DNA of 64,000 nucleotides from Cristatella mucedo (lineage: Eukaryota > Bryozoa > Phylactolaemata > Cristatellidae). Numbering within the stretch: position 1 is the first letter of the stretch; each line of letters begins with the position of its first letter. The position numbers and the translations under genes were made by a program. The stretch covers positions 2,992,001-3,056,000 of the forward strand of contig WPIO01000016.1 of NCBI GenBank assembly GCA_009760855.2, read 5' to 3'. The notes under the pieces are model-generated. The model was not told where the DNA came from. It searched no databases and saw only the letters and a program-made list of their open reading frames with translations. This document shows, one piece after another, positions 22,547 to 33,754 of the stretch.

Positions 22547-22578
22547 CCACACGCAATGATTTCTATCATTGCGTGTGG
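22547..22578. repeat. Perfect hairpin, 13-bp stem
   Basis: CCACACGCAATGA, a six-base loop TTTCTA, then TCATTGCGTGTGG, a perfect inverted repeat in otherwise AT-rich DNA between a CR1 tail and a decayed transposon ORF. No flanking U-run or gene suggests a terminator; it may be a MITE end or a palindromic remnant. Confidence 0.7.
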
Positions 22579-22959
22579 CCCCACTCGTGGCCGACTGGCT
22601 ATTACTAGTTCGGATAACGGCAATAAACGTGCTCGGCACTTAATCCTTACCTTGCAATTGCGGCCAATAAATGAGACGTATTGTTTCGCATGATTTTAAC
22701 AGGCCCTTCCTGTATTACAGAACTTAGAAATGTCTGTCGAATCTCACACATAATGGGGATTACCTTCTTGAGGAACAAAGCGTCTGATCGATAAAATCAA
22801 TTTATCTTTTGCCATGTTCTCCAGAGGTTTTCATCACCAGGTTAGCGAAATTCTTAGGTGCCGATGGTTTTTTGATTGTCTAAGAGAATATACCACCTTA
22901 AATAATTGAATTTATTACACTGGTCAACAAATATTTACAAAAGTAACTTTACAGAAACA

Positions 22960-24915
22960 AACTAGTCAATTCTTGTTAATTGTTTTGTGGTCAACACGAG
23001 TATGACCATTAAATTTCAAAATTGGCTTTACTTGTTTAAATCTACAATAAATCGATGTTTAAATCACGAAACGCATGCCAATAGTAAAAGCCTTACGGTT
23101 AATACCTGCAAAACAATAAGTCACACAGTACTTTCTAGAACTATTTTCCTGTCTCTTGTACAGCTATTCGGTAGCATCTCTGTGGAGTGTCCACCAGTAA
23201 TCAGACAGCATTGTGATAGACCATTTCCCTGGTAACTTTATTCTTCTTTTGAGATATATTTATGAAAAATTTGCCATGTCTTTCACAAATCATACTACAG
23301 TTTTCATAGAAGATATCTAAATGGTAATGAAGAAAGTGAATCTTTAGAGACATATTGCAACCAAACTTCCGACACTACATCAGCATCAGTCTTTTACAAG
23401 TTCGTAGTAGTTGTCTGCCCTAACGTTCATGAAAAGATATGAAGAATCTAGGCCAAGAGCATTCCATGCTTATTTCGCATCACTCTGGAACAAGTTTTTC
23501 ACTCCGGTATCAAAAATGCAGCGAAGTCCGGTCTATGGCATTCGCGAAGTTCTTTGTCGAATCTAGTTTCATGTGATTGGGTGGTAGCCGGATTATGCGA
23601 GCCTCGAGCTGGGTGCTGGATGCTGGATAATCTTGTCTGAATTTGCTATACTTTGTCTGCGAGTCTATTCCTTCTGCGACTAGTGCAGTTCACGTGCTCG
23701 GCTATCCCGCTTACGTAAGAAGCACATATATTTTGCATATCCCTGCTGCAGCTCAAATAAAGCAATTACCTTCAAATAACCACAGAAGTGCTAGCTTTTA
23801 CTCGTTATACTCAATGGAATGTAGTAGATGCTTTAAGTTACCTTATGTCTCTTTTACGTGGACAACATGCGCTGCTGAAATAGATGGAAGACGGTTTTGA
23901 TTGTACAAAAGCACAGCCTTAAGACTCAGCTTTGAAGAGTCTATAAGTAGTCTCCTTTCTTGTGGCTCACGAGTCATTTGCAAGACGTTAATAAGGCCGT
24001 TAGCATTGGAACTGAATATCGTTTCCTTTAATTGCTGAAGAAAGGCTTCAAGTGCAGGTGGAACTTGCGATTTAGAGTAGTTGCGCCATGTTTTTTGTGA
24101 AAATTCCATAGTTGGAGTCTTTATCCTAGATACTCTGCCTTGCTCTGGGGTAAGTACAAATCATGAACTAGGTCATTTATTCTTTCGGTGTTATTCTATG
24201 TTGACTTGGTGATGCCCCACAGTGGAAATCGGGATCACTGCACGCTGATGCAACCAGGATAAGAACATTTCGGTTAACCCCTGTCCTCATCAGATGAATC
24301 AAGAGAACATTCTGCTAGAGTATCTTGAAGGGGAAGTCCGTCGCCATGTGGAACTGGTTTCAATCCAGATGAAATGTTTGGGCAGATTAGTCTCAACTTC
24401 TTTCGCTTTGTTATTTGGCCGAAAAGAGAAGGAACTAGGCAGAAGTAATAGTCGTGTATGTGGTTGCTTGGCTCTCTCCTCACCATGGGGACTGCAAATG
24501 GCACTGACGGCCTAATGCAATTCAACCACTGTGAAGGCGGTGCTCATGTAGCACACCTTATATGCCAGAACAAGGCTGCTGTTTGTTACCAACCTTGCAT
24601 CCGAAGTAAAGATACTATGCTTTCTTCACTTGAGAAGTGATACCTCTTTTCTGGACGGCAAACGTCACTTCCCACAAATATAGCAAAACCTGTAAACATT
24701 ATTAACACACTTTCGAGGCATTTCGTTTTTTTGTACATCAATAGATAAAATAATTACAGTTTCACGTTACAGCAGGTTAAATTCTCTTGCAAAAAGTCTG
24801 AAATATTTTAACTACTCATCCTTTCCGACTGGGATTTATGACGTTGGTTAACTCCAGCACAGCAGCAGCCGCCTGGCCCTAGCCTAGACAAAATTTATTG
24901 CATTGCATCAGGGAA
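22960..24915 (-). pseudogene. Decayed transposon-borne ORF, copy 1
   Basis: Minus-strand pieces of a protein family, without known domains, that occurs in many animals in many copies. Seen here: REPSNHIHDYYFCLVP and GLKPVPHGDGLPL (24274-24525), then ERRLLIDSSKLSLKAVLLYN and VVHVKET (23843-24109), then MSLKIHFLHYHLDIF near 23300. The order agrees with the family, but many stops and frameshifts break it. It shares sequence over its whole length with copy 2 at 50010-51965. Whether the protein is a transposase is unknown to me; multi-copy spread suggests a mobile origin. Confidence 0.7.
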
Positions 24916-25502
24916 TAATGCAATCAACTGTGGATGATTCGTGCTTAGCAGCAGTATGCATCACGATGTTATATTCCAGCAGTCTAGACTTATTTAGGAT
25001 GCTGCTGCACTTTACACGGTGAAACACAGGAAAAAACTAAATGAAATATTTTCTTAAGGATAGCCAATAAATAGTTTTATGGTTTTATTCGTGTCCAGCA
25101 CCTAGATGCTACTGATCATGAATTTTAAGTCAGTAAAGATATTAATGCTGACAGGTCATATAAATGAAGTAATAACTTAGAGTCGGATTTTCATAGTAAA
25201 AGCTAGCCTTCATTTTGTCCACATCGAAAGAATTAATTGCTTTGACAGTAAATGTGATTTAATCAACTATTCTAGCTGAATGCTTTATGTTGATGTGTTG
25301 ATTTTGACGTAGAAATAGAGAATTAATTCTAACCTTGAATAGGTCGACCAATTATTTGTCTTTCTTCATCCCGATTAAAAATTGCTCGAATCAAAAAGAA
25401 TGCTAGCAAATTTAGACTCATTAGTTACAACGAAAAAGTTTTGCTAATCGCTTCCACCGACCACCAAAGTAAGCGTCATATTTTAATCTATTTAAAATTT
25501 AG

Positions 25503-25627
25503 ATGGGATGGTGTTAGTCAAAATTTCACAGTCATCGCATCAACTCTTGCCGTCGTGGTGTGGCAGACAACCTGCGTCGTTGAAAGCAACGGATTTTCAA
25601 TTGAGTACCAGGAAATACAAAATCCAG
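25503..25627 (+). CDS. CUB3, second-half exon
   Basis: Acceptor TTTAAAATTTAG and donor CCAG|GTTAGT at 25628. It is 125 nt, phases 2 to 1. Reads NFTVIAS, then TLAVVVWQ and GFSIEYQEI, the classic GF-x-x-x-Y end of a CUB domain. The usual early cysteine is missing, but a cysteine occurs later (TTCVVESNGF) and could pair with the CUB3 third cysteine. The 5.3-kb intron before it holds three CR1 fragments and a decayed transposon ORF. Confidence 0.85.
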
Positions 25628-26198
25628 GTTAGTAGAGATTCGGAAAAGCAAGCAGCTATTTTACTGTTGTCCTCGCATCGCAAATTTATGACAGAATATA
25701 ATATGATAATTACGCTGTAGATTCCCTTAGCAAATTTTAAAAAATCGATCTAAACTCAGGCGATAATGCTGCCTTTATGACCGAAGAATAACGGCCATTG
25801 ACTTTTGCTTTTCACTTAGAATATATTTAAGTAAACTATCTTACGCTATCAGTTATTTTGTATTTCGTCAGTTCTGGCTCGAAGATAATTGGGGCACCGA
25901 AATGCCGCTTGTCACACTGATTGCAGTGATGCATCAACTGATTTGGCATCGAGATGGCATTCCGGTTAGTCAGCCTAAAAGCACCCGACGCCAATGTGTC
26001 GCTCGCACGTTTTTGGTTGCTTGACCGAGATTTATTTCAGGCAAACATAGAGTCAATGCGACAGGCCGCATAAGTGACTTTTAGTTGTGTCTTGCCGTAG
26101 CTAGCGCGTATGTGCAAACGCATCAAACTCTTTCCTCGTGGCGTCCTGCGTTTGTGCAAGCGCCCAGCAGTAATGTGTCTACTTGCGCTCCTTTGTAG

Positions 26199-26430
26199 GC
26201 GTCTATCGCAGCTCACTGAGCAGCCGTGGAAGCGTGACGCCGTTTAACTATCCGTTTGCCTGCGCGAGCGGAGAAATATATGAATGGTATTTCAAGGCTT
26301 CCGCAGAACACACAGCACTGCTGTCGTTTGTTGGCCTGACGTCTGGAAAATTGGAATGCGGCAGCGATAGCGTATCCATAGACGGAGTGTTGGAAGTAAA
26401 CGGACAGATCCACTTCCTGAGTCTAGAAAG
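26199..26430 (+). CDS. CUB4, first-half exon
   Basis: Acceptor CTCCTTTGTAG and donor AAAG|GTGCGT at 26431. It is 232 nt, phases 1 to 2. The first cysteine position is valine (VYRSS) and the second is tyrosine (IYEW), so the first disulphide is lost; VTPFNYP is the SPNYP motif. The third cysteine is present (LECGSDSVSIDG). An extra cysteine sits in FACASG. Confidence 0.85.
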
Positions 26431-26628
26431 GTGCGTACATGATTGAAAAATTCTAAGAAAACTTAGAGAGCGTCGAAAGATTCGGTGCATAATTTCCAGC
26501 CCACGCAGCTTCCAATCGGCGTGAAATTCAACTGCAAGCGAGGAACCTTAAAGGTGGTGCACGATGAGTTCAGCACATGTGTGACGAAAATTCTTAGTGA
26601 AAAAACCTCCACAGAGTGAGCTCACATA

Positions 26629-27040
26629 AAATAATAATAATAATGCACTTGATAAAGCGCCCTCAGAGAACCTAATCTCTTTCTAGGCGCTTTACATTTG
26701 CTGCAAAGTGAAATGCAATTGAATGGTAAGGAAAATCATGCTTGAAAAACAAACAACACGAATAACATGGTTAGAGGTGACATGCACAGGGTCAGCATGC
26801 AAATGTGGTTAGTGTCAGCATGCATAGTGTCAGCACGAATAAGCACACGAAGGATGAATCACAGGGACCCACTAAATGTTGTCCTAAATAGGTGTGTTTT
26901 AAAGTTCTTTTTAAATGCGGTCAATGCAGGGGATGTTCTGACGCAGGTCGGGAGGGAGTTCCAGGTTTTGGGAGCATACGAAATAAATGCAATCTCCAAA
27001 GGATTTGAGGTTTGTGCGACTTATTTGTAATTGAAGGTAA
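26629..27040 (-). mobile_element. CR1-A 3' end
   Basis: ATAATAATAATAATGCACTT tail, then CCCTCAGAGAACCTAATCTC and the usual 3' UTR blocks to CTCCAAAGGATTTGAGGTTT. Nearly intact 3' UTR, 5'-truncated. Lies in the CUB4 intron. Confidence 0.9.
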
Positions 27041-27479
27041 TCAATCGCCGACAGATTTCAAGTTGGAGCGAGGAATGGTTGTGGGACTGGTCGCCACTGA
27101 GCGGGTCACCTGATATCACATTGGACAAGCGAGGCGATAGGACACGTATGCCGGCACATATGTGAGCCAAGCGAGCCATAGATAGCCGTCGGTGGTGCTG
27201 TCTGACGCTGGAGCTCCGGCAGGTGGCTCCATCGGATCGCGTCGGCAACAGAAAGTAGAATAGTGCCTTCCGGAATTAGTTTGGACTTCTCGCCGGCCGC
27301 TGCACGGGCTTCTTAAGAGCTTTCTGCTCTGTGCTCGGCTGCTGCCCGGCTACAGGATACCATTGAGCATGCAGGCAAGTTGATTGGTTCCGTGCAATCG
27401 TTGTATCTGCGATACTTAGAAAGCATGGGACCTTGCTGTGAGTGCACCGTCTACCTGGGCCCACAGCCGCAGTCGGCCA

Positions 27480-27735
27480 ACCAGAATTTTGGTTGGATCA
27501 CGTTAGTCCGCAATTGAAGACCAAAGACGGGATGTAGTGGGATCTTCTGCTGGAGAGTTCTTTTAATTCGATGTAGCAGCAGCATCCACTTCGTAGAAGA
27601 CGACTCGATGCTTGCTTTAGTCGAAGGCGGCTTATGGAGGTATGAATATGTGCAACCGTTTCCAGCGAAGATGTCGGCGAACCTATCAGCACACAAGCAG
27701 TTAACATCCGGGTTGTTGAACCACACATACTGTAA
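27480..27735 (-). mobile_element. Probable CR1-B RT N-terminal relic
   Basis: The minus-strand ORF includes YLHKPPSTKAS, close to the IRASIKPPPTKS block of the family B copy at 15790, followed by a PIPPSL-like RRSHYIPSL. Short and isolated. Confidence 0.45.
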
Positions 27736-27867
27736 AAAATACTTGCCAAAACCTCAATCTGTCCAATCGTCCTCCTCAAGGTTTGGAGCAGCTTCCTAAA
27801 TCTGCTTGTTAAAATCTAATAAGTAACTGAAAGATATATGGTTTCTTCTTCGTTATCAGATGTTACT

Positions 27868-27965
27868 CCGTGAGGAGAGCATTCAGCAGGTCAGGACCCA
27901 GCCTAGCCGGTGAGCCTTACCGCGTTACAGCCATTGTGTCACAGCCAACCGAACCTAGCCTGGGA
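27868..27965. repeat. Fragment of repeat R3
   Basis: The block CACAGCCAACCGAACCTAGC matches CACAGCCAGCCGAACCCAGC at the end of the 744-bp insertion at 60857-61600; about 80 bases are alignable. Confidence 0.5.
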
Positions 27966-28090
27966 AAAAGCTTGAATTAAGCTTGATAACTCTGGGAACA
28001 GTTCAGTCCGCTCATGTTTTCACTTCGAGAAGCGCTGCAGCAAAATTGCTTCGACTACTAACGATGGTCACATTCTCCATCGTGTGACCA

Positions 28091-28154
28091 CAAAGAATGT
28101 CCGCTCTACAGACCTTGTGCTACAAAGAATGTCCGCTCTACAGACCTTGTGCTG
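28091..28154. repeat. 32-bp direct tandem duplication
   Basis: Two units starting CAAAGAATGTCCGCTCTACA, identical except for the last base. A recent slippage-type duplication. Confidence 0.9.
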
Positions 28155-29174
28155 ACCCTCTCTGATCATTGCCGAGCGTCGTTTGCGTTTTTTGTACGTC
28201 ACATGGGTACGGGAAGCATCGAGAGTGTACAGCAACGTAACTGATAAAGCATTGACTCTTGAGACATTTTTTAAGGCGTTTGCTATGCAGGTCTTTTTGG
28301 CGTACATCCAGACTCAACTGACAGCCTCAATATTCTCAACGACGCAGTAAAATCGCCTTTAAGGATTACCCTCAACAGGGCAGGCTCTGCTAAAGATTTC
28401 TGTGTACGTAATCTTTGTAATACCAAAGATCCATCCACCAAAAACTCGTAGAAAATCTTAATGCAAAATGCAGGCGTGAATGCCTCTTTTAAAAAAATGG
28501 TCCGATGCTCATGTAACCAGGTTCAAAGATTGCGCGGTTGTAAAATCCCCAAAGCTTAGAAAAGCCAGAGCTTCCTTAGTGGTTTCATAAAATACAGTCG
28601 TCCCAACCTCGCCACTGTCAAATTTAAAAGATGGCGAAAAGGTGCTTGTAAATTCGCGGTTGTCACCTACTCACAGGATCTTGACTGTAGGGCTTGTAAG
28701 TTTTCCATACGTCTTTTTTAACAAACGTAATTGCTTGTGCCTCCATTAACCAAGCTTTAGCTAATGCAAGCTTTGAGTCTTAACACGCGAACTCCATTGA
28801 GAGATTGTAAGAGTTTTTCAGAAAGAGGCGTATGACTATTATGCTCAGTAAAACAAGCTCGGCTTCTGAAGACCTATAACTGTACATGCCTTTTTGAGGT
28901 ATTCTTCAGCCAACGTTTGAGCTTGAAAAATCACGATTGATTAAGTCACGATTGATTACCCGCCACATCTAGAACATATACTTCGGAAGCAAAGCTTCGA
29001 AGATGGGAGTGCAGCTTCCGGTTTCCGGACAACGACTCCATCTACCGCAATACCAGCCGGTGCAGAGGACTTTATGTTTTTTGATTGACTTCCTGAAAAT
29101 TTTGAGCCAGCATATTCGATTATATCACTAGCATACTCAACTTTCTTTGAACCCGCAAGATTATTTATACTCAC
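28155..29174. other. Intron sequence without recognised feature
   Basis: Short ORFs only, AT-rich. No domain or repeat family recognised. Confidence 0.35.
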
Positions 29175-30237
29175 CTAAAACCTCTCTCAAAATTGGCTCT
29201 TCCAGCATATCTCCTGTTGAATCTGCATGAAATCTAGGTGCCGTGTTCCAACGTGACCTTTCAACTGACGACCACGTCAGCTCCACAGTCAAGTCTGCTT
29301 ACTTTCGGCTACATAACCTTACTCAAACTCTGGCTTGTTTAGATAGGGATACCACATCTAAGTTTGTCCGTGCATTTGTGACATTCCCTCTTGACTTCTG
29401 CTATTTATTTCTTGCTGGCCTACCGGCATGTGTAATCAGGCGCTGACAGCTGGTGCAGAACCCTGGTGCTAGGCTTGTCCGTGATGGTACACTAGGTAAC
29501 GCGGTGGCTTTCACGACCTCGGTCCTGAGGTAGCGGGTTTGATTCCTGCGGTGGATGATCCTTTATCGATACTGCAAGCGGAGGTGATAGCCGTAAAGGC
29601 TCTCCTGTTGCTATGCAAAAAGAGTCTGTTTAATCAGCTAGGATTTATTTTTATTTTTAGTCTGTTGTGAGCGTCGCCGTTGCCACATCGCACCGTTTCT
29701 CACTGTCCTGCGAATACTACCAGTCCAGCCACGCATTGACTTCAAGGTTTTGTCACTCATTTGTAGGTCCCTTCATTATTTGGCTCCAGCCTACCTATCA
29801 GATCTACTCCCCCACCGGGCCGAGCATCGTACCACCACAATTTCGGAAACTAACTGTCTACCTATATCTCGTACAAACCTTAAATCCTTTGGAGACAGTG
29901 CCTTTAGTTCGTATTCTCCAAAAGCCTGGACTCACTTGCGAATTGCTTCACGATATCCCCTGACTTGACCACACGTAAAAAGAAACAACAAAACGAACCA
30001 TTTATCGCAGCATTTATTCAGTGCCTGTTATCTGTCCGTGACGTGATCGTGCGTTCTGACACTGTGCATGCTGACTCTGCATGACACCCTTAACCGGGTT
30101 ACTTTCCTGTTGTTTATTGAGCATGCTACAACTCACCATTCAATAGTGATTCCTTTGCAGCAGACTTAAAGTGCCTAGAAAGAGATTGAGCTATCTGTGG
30201 GTGCTACATCAAATGTAATATTACTGTTATTATTATA
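29175..30237 (+). mobile_element. CR1-A 3' half, interrupted by a SINE
   Basis: RT C-terminal region (LSTDDHVSSTVKSAYFRLHN at 29243, LAPAYLSDLLPHRAEHRTT at about 29780) and 3' UTR to TTACTGTTATTATTATAAAT. The coding part is split at about 29482-29662 by an inserted SINE and has frameshifts. Confidence 0.88.
29482..29662 (+). repeat. tRNA-derived SINE, family S2, inserted in CR1-A
   Basis: A-box-like ACTAGGTAACGCGGTGG and B-box GGTTTGATTCCTGC set as in a tRNA, then an unrelated body and a TTTATTTTTATTTTTAG tail. It breaks the CR1 sequence cleanly. Its tail differs from S1, so it is a different family. Confidence 0.7.
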
Positions 30238-30748
30238 AATAATTAATACGCAAGGATCGACTGAAAAATCGTCTAGAGTATTCATCGGGTGTTTTTTTAT
30301 TTAGTTGATGCCTAAACCTAACTTTAGTCAGTCTGTCAGAATATAGTAGCGGCAGGTGCTTAATTCTACACATCAGAAAAGTATGAATACGGTACGTTTG
30401 GATGCTACTTCGATGTTCCATTATGGATACCCACAACTGGACATCGTGAATTTTCTGTTACTCAAATGTAATTTGGAATTGGGCAACTGTATGTAGAATC
30501 ATTAGTATTACAAGTCGCTTGGTGCTGACTATATGAGCCGTTATTTTGTCGTCGAGCATAGAGGAAGAAGGCTTGTAAATTGGCTAGCGAGAAATTCCTC
30601 TAAAGACACCGTAGTTTCGTCGGAATCGAGTTTCGTTTACAATCCGCCGCAGCCAAACCGGGGCAACGTGATCAGGAGCGAAGCTATTGATTTGAAATCA
30701 TGACAAGAGACACTCTGTCCTTATTATCGAGCAAATTGTGTTTTTCAG

Positions 30749-30867
30749 CCCCTGCTGGAACGATGCACCAGCAATTATTTTAGCGAGTCAAAGTGTCAGG
30801 GTGACCTTCGCGAGCAACATGGGGACGCGAGAACGGCAGCCTTTTCGTCTAGACTTCGATTCGACAG
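30749..30867 (+). CDS. CUB4, second-half exon
   Basis: Acceptor GTGTTTTTCAG and donor ACAG|GTAAGA at 30868. It is 119 nt, phases 2 to 1. Starts PCWNDAP with the fourth CUB cysteine in the Y-C-G position, then SVRVTFASN and FRLDFDS. It pairs with the third cysteine in the previous exon, so this domain keeps only the second disulphide. The intron before it is 4.3 kb, with CR1 and SINE insertions. Confidence 0.85.
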
Positions 30868-31194
30868 GTAAGATAACTGTTATTGATATGAGAGAACAAC
30901 GGTGATCATGCAAATGTGATTCTGCTGGTGGCTTTTAATCATCTTGCACTAGCGTAATACCTAGGTCAATGAAGAATTTTGGCTAATTCAAGCTTTTCAC
31001 CGCCTTTGACGTCCTCTGATCAGTCATGCAAGACTATCATTTGTTCATTTGTACTAATAAAATACGCCAGTGACTCTGGAGCCCTATTTTAGTGTCCCGT
31101 TGAATCCACGACTACCACAAGTTTTAAATTTGAAAATAGTTATTTACGAATGTAATTTATTCGCGCGCCCTAGATTTTCTTAACTATGAAATGT

Positions 31195-31455
31195 AATGTA
31201 TCTCCGTCTGTAACTCCACAAAGTCATACAGACCACGTGGGCGTTACGCAGGAGTTTTGTATAGCGCCTAAGCGGCTTTCGGTACGCATTTGGTAGCCAA
31301 AAGGCTTCGTCTCACGCAAAAAAGATAAAGTGGGAAGCATAGCAGAGTCAGGAGAGCAGTTGAGGTAGTGAGGAGCATGGAAGTAGCAGCTCAGGACCGC
31401 TGAAAAGGATGAGCCATAGTCGGCAGTAGGAGAGTAGTTGTCGTTGCGTAAGAAT
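31195..31455 (-). mobile_element. CR1-B 3' end
   Basis: AATGTAATGTATCTCCGTCT junction, CTCCACAAAGTCATACAGAC and the GTAGTTGTCGTTGCGTAAGA block; very short 5'-truncated copy. Confidence 0.85.
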
Positions 31456-31654
31456 AGCGTGAGCAGTGCAACATATCGTGACTTTATTGGGTCGGTAAAA
31501 ATTCAAAAGAACTTTTCAAAATAAAATATTGCTTTGCATCTCTAGGTAATAAACTGATCCCGCAAACAGAGATACTGAAAATTGAGTCATTCCGGCCTCA
31601 ACATACAGGAGCAGCGGCTGCTCATAACGATAGGTTTTATAGTTTAATTATTGG

Positions 31655-31750
31655 CATATAATAATTTTGTTACATTTAATGTAGCACTCTCAAAGAACTC
31701 AATCTCTCTCGAGGAAATTTACCCTTGCTGCAAAGGAAGCACGACAAAAA
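31655..31750 (-). mobile_element. CR1-A tail fragment
   Basis: CAAAGAACTCAATCTCTCTC and TTGCTGCAAAGGAAGCACGA, the minus-strand 3' end only. Confidence 0.7.
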
Positions 31751-31854
31751 ACGCTTGTAGCACTTGGCGTCGGAGAAATATGAATTTAAGTTTACGCCTA
31801 GGAAAGATATTTGTCCTGTACACAATGAGGAGGTAGGTAGCTCGATAACTTTTT

Positions 31855-31945
31855 GACATAAGCCCTTCCTTTACAGCAAATGTACAGCACCAGCAACGAG
31901 ATTGAGTTCTCTGTAGGCACTTTATTAAATGTATTGTTATTATGC
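31855..31945 (+). mobile_element. CR1-A tail fragment
   Basis: TTTACAGCAAATGTACAGCA, GAGATTGAGTTCTCTGTAGG and a TTATTAAATGTATTGTTATT tail. Confidence 0.75.
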
Positions 31946-32163
31946 ATCAGGTTATAGCCGTCCAAAGTATTTTGCGATTCTGGCCGGGTCCAGCGGCGAA
32001 GCCGGCGGGGCAGAAAACATGTCCCCCCTCTTATCTTGGGACAGCGATCTGGGACTCCTCCTATTCCTACGTCCCCGTGTCTGTCACCAACGGAGAACTT
32101 GCGTTTTTGTTCTGTTCAGCGATTAACCGCCGAGTTCGTGTCAACTTGTCAATGGAATTTTAA
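31946..32163 (+). pseudogene. Possible relic of a CUB second-half exon
   Basis: Directly after a CR1 tail there is an open stretch whose protein includes SYVPVSVTNGELAFLF and RVRVNLSMEF, which resembles the late CUB strands, with a candidate acceptor TTGGGACAG at about 32050. No first half and no in-phase donor were found, and it lies between complete CUB4 and CUB5, so it is not needed by the gene. It may be a dead exon or chance. Confidence 0.2.
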
Positions 32164-32529
32164 GGCATTATTTATCATTAATTGTGGGTAGGGACCCGCT
32201 TAATTCCCTTTATACAGTTCCCTTTCTACAGTCTCTTTATACTATTTCCTTTAACAGCTTTTATTGACACCGAATATTTGACCGCCAGTCTTACGAAGGC
32301 TGAGTACCTCTCAAGGTCCAAGCTTGTTTGACATAAGAGAGACGATGAAGCCAAAAAATGTAGAGTTTTGATGCTGAGAATTCACAATTTAATCTTTTAC
32401 GAAATCGCTTAAAATAAAGCTAAGTATAAAATTCCATTACTAAGAAAATCTACTCGATATGAAATTAGTCCAGGTAAATCATTTTGCGTATCACTAAGTT
32501 CCGCGGACATCGATTCTCTTGCAGTGAGT

Positions 32530-32605
32530 TGCAAAGCACACAGCAAGAGATTTATTTTTCTTAAGAGTGCTACATCAAAGGCGCATCTTTAATTATTGTT
32601 GTTAT
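32530..32605 (+). mobile_element. CR1-A tail remnant
   Basis: TTGCAAAGCACACAGCAAGA to GCTACATCAAAG and a TAATTATTGTTG end; decayed. Confidence 0.45.
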
Positions 32606-32814
32606 AAGTTCCGCGAAGCTTTCTCTCGGCCACGGGGTAAATTTTATTTTGATTCCTAAAAGTAGTTTTCGTGCTCACATTTGCATGATTCCGCGCATGT
32701 TATGCAAAGGTTTTCTTACTTATCGGTTGCCCTGGGATTCTTATTGAGTGCTTTTGTGATTTTACGTGGGACGTGTTGGTGCATGCTTTTCTAACCGTTT
32801 AATTTACTTGCATT

Positions 32815-32882
32815 TAATTAAGCCTTAGTTTTTGCAGCAAGTTTTAAAGTGTCTGCTTAGAGATTCAGTTGCTTTTAATAAT
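32815..32882 (+). mobile_element. CR1-A tail remnant at the CUB5 acceptor
   Basis: TTTTTGCAGCAAGTTTTAAA, GTGTCTGCTTAGAGATTCAG and TTGCTTTTAATAATG follow the family A 3' end in order. It ends 25 bases before the CUB5 coding sequence and so overlaps where the acceptor's pyrimidine tract and branch point should be. Confidence 0.55.
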
Positions 32883-32907
32883 GTACAAATGAATTTCAAA
32901 ATTGAAG

Positions 32908-33121
32908 ACTGTGGAGGCATCATAACTCCTGGACAATACTTCACATCTCCTGCCCACGCTGGCGTCGACCAAGCCATCAACTGCACATGGGAGCTACTGC
33001 CGCTGTCAAATATCGCCGAACTTGTCTTTACGTCACTGTCTTTCCACTCCAGGAGCTGTGAGGACGGCTACCTAGCGGTGTACAGCGGTAACAGCATAGA
33101 TCCTCGAGCTCTGCTCATGAG
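32908..33121 (+). CDS. CUB5, first-half exon
   Basis: It is 214 nt, phases 1 to 2. Canonical start CGGIITPGQYFTSP, then NCTW, and SCEDGYLAVYSGN with the third cysteine and aspartate. Donor ATGAG|GTAAGG at 33122 is strong. The start is set by phase and by the two-bases-before-cysteine rule seen in every other domain. The acceptor is ATTGAAG, with a poor pyrimidine tract and a CR1 tail remnant directly upstream (32815-32882). A stronger-looking TTTTTGCAG at 32829-32837 lies inside that remnant and would add residues. Confidence 0.85.
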
Positions 33122-33289
33122 GTAAGGTCAAGGACGACAGGCACCCCGCTGCATTGTGGGCAAAATGCTGCAACCAATCGAGTCATCGAGCTGTCGCACA
33201 GCGGCGGAGGGGGTTCGAGCTAACCTTTGCACCGGAAGCCTTACTAGCATCCTCGATGCCTGAAAGGCCGCTTTTTTCGCAATCCGCAG

Positions 33290-33414
33290 GTACTGCTCCT
33301 CGGACTCTTCAGCCCCTGTAGAGCCAACTTGGATTGGAAAAGAGGCCGTCCTCTATCTCTACAGCCGTGGTGTTGGAGTGTCGCCGACATTCAAGGCCTC
33401 CCTGTCACACCTTG
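33290..33414 (+). CDS. CUB5, second-half exon
   Basis: Acceptor CAATCCGCAG and donor CTTG|GTGAGT at 33415. It is 125 nt, phases 2 to 1. Reads YCSSDSSAP, with the fourth cysteine in the canonical position, then AVLYLYS and PTFKASLSHL. With its partner this is one of two domains in the window that keep all four cysteines. Confidence 0.86.
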
Positions 33415-33754
33415 GTGAGTTGACATATCAGCACTGATAGACTTGCACTTTTAAATTCAACCTCCCTCACCATCGGAGCTATCAATGACCACTGCATTCA
33501 TAGGATGCTACAAATGCTGAGACGAATCAACGTGGGCATGACCACTTCAAAAGTTCATGTCACATTAGACCTACTTTCTATTCATTCAGCATTCAACTTG
33601 GTTCAAATGGTGGGCTGTGAGAACTAGCAGGTTTCAGTTTTGGGAAGTTATAGATTTAAAATTACAGATTTAAGAAAGAAAATTACTATTCTTTGAGAAT
33701 CTACTTGTACCCAAACATACGTATCTAATGATTGTACTGCGTACTGAGGAGATT

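Noticed and set aside
23159-23232. AG-flanked open block ending CCCTG|GTAACT that could be an exon
   Set aside because: The block recurs at about 50212-50280 and belongs to the minus-strand decayed transposon ORF (its LADxCW region).
26500-26618. Candidate second-half exon right after the CUB4 first half (69-base intron)
   Set aside because: The acceptor TTTCCAG is fine, but the phase needed by the preceding exon hits a stop after eight codons; the open frame is out of phase and lacks CUB features. The exon at 30749 fits in phase and has the missing cysteine.
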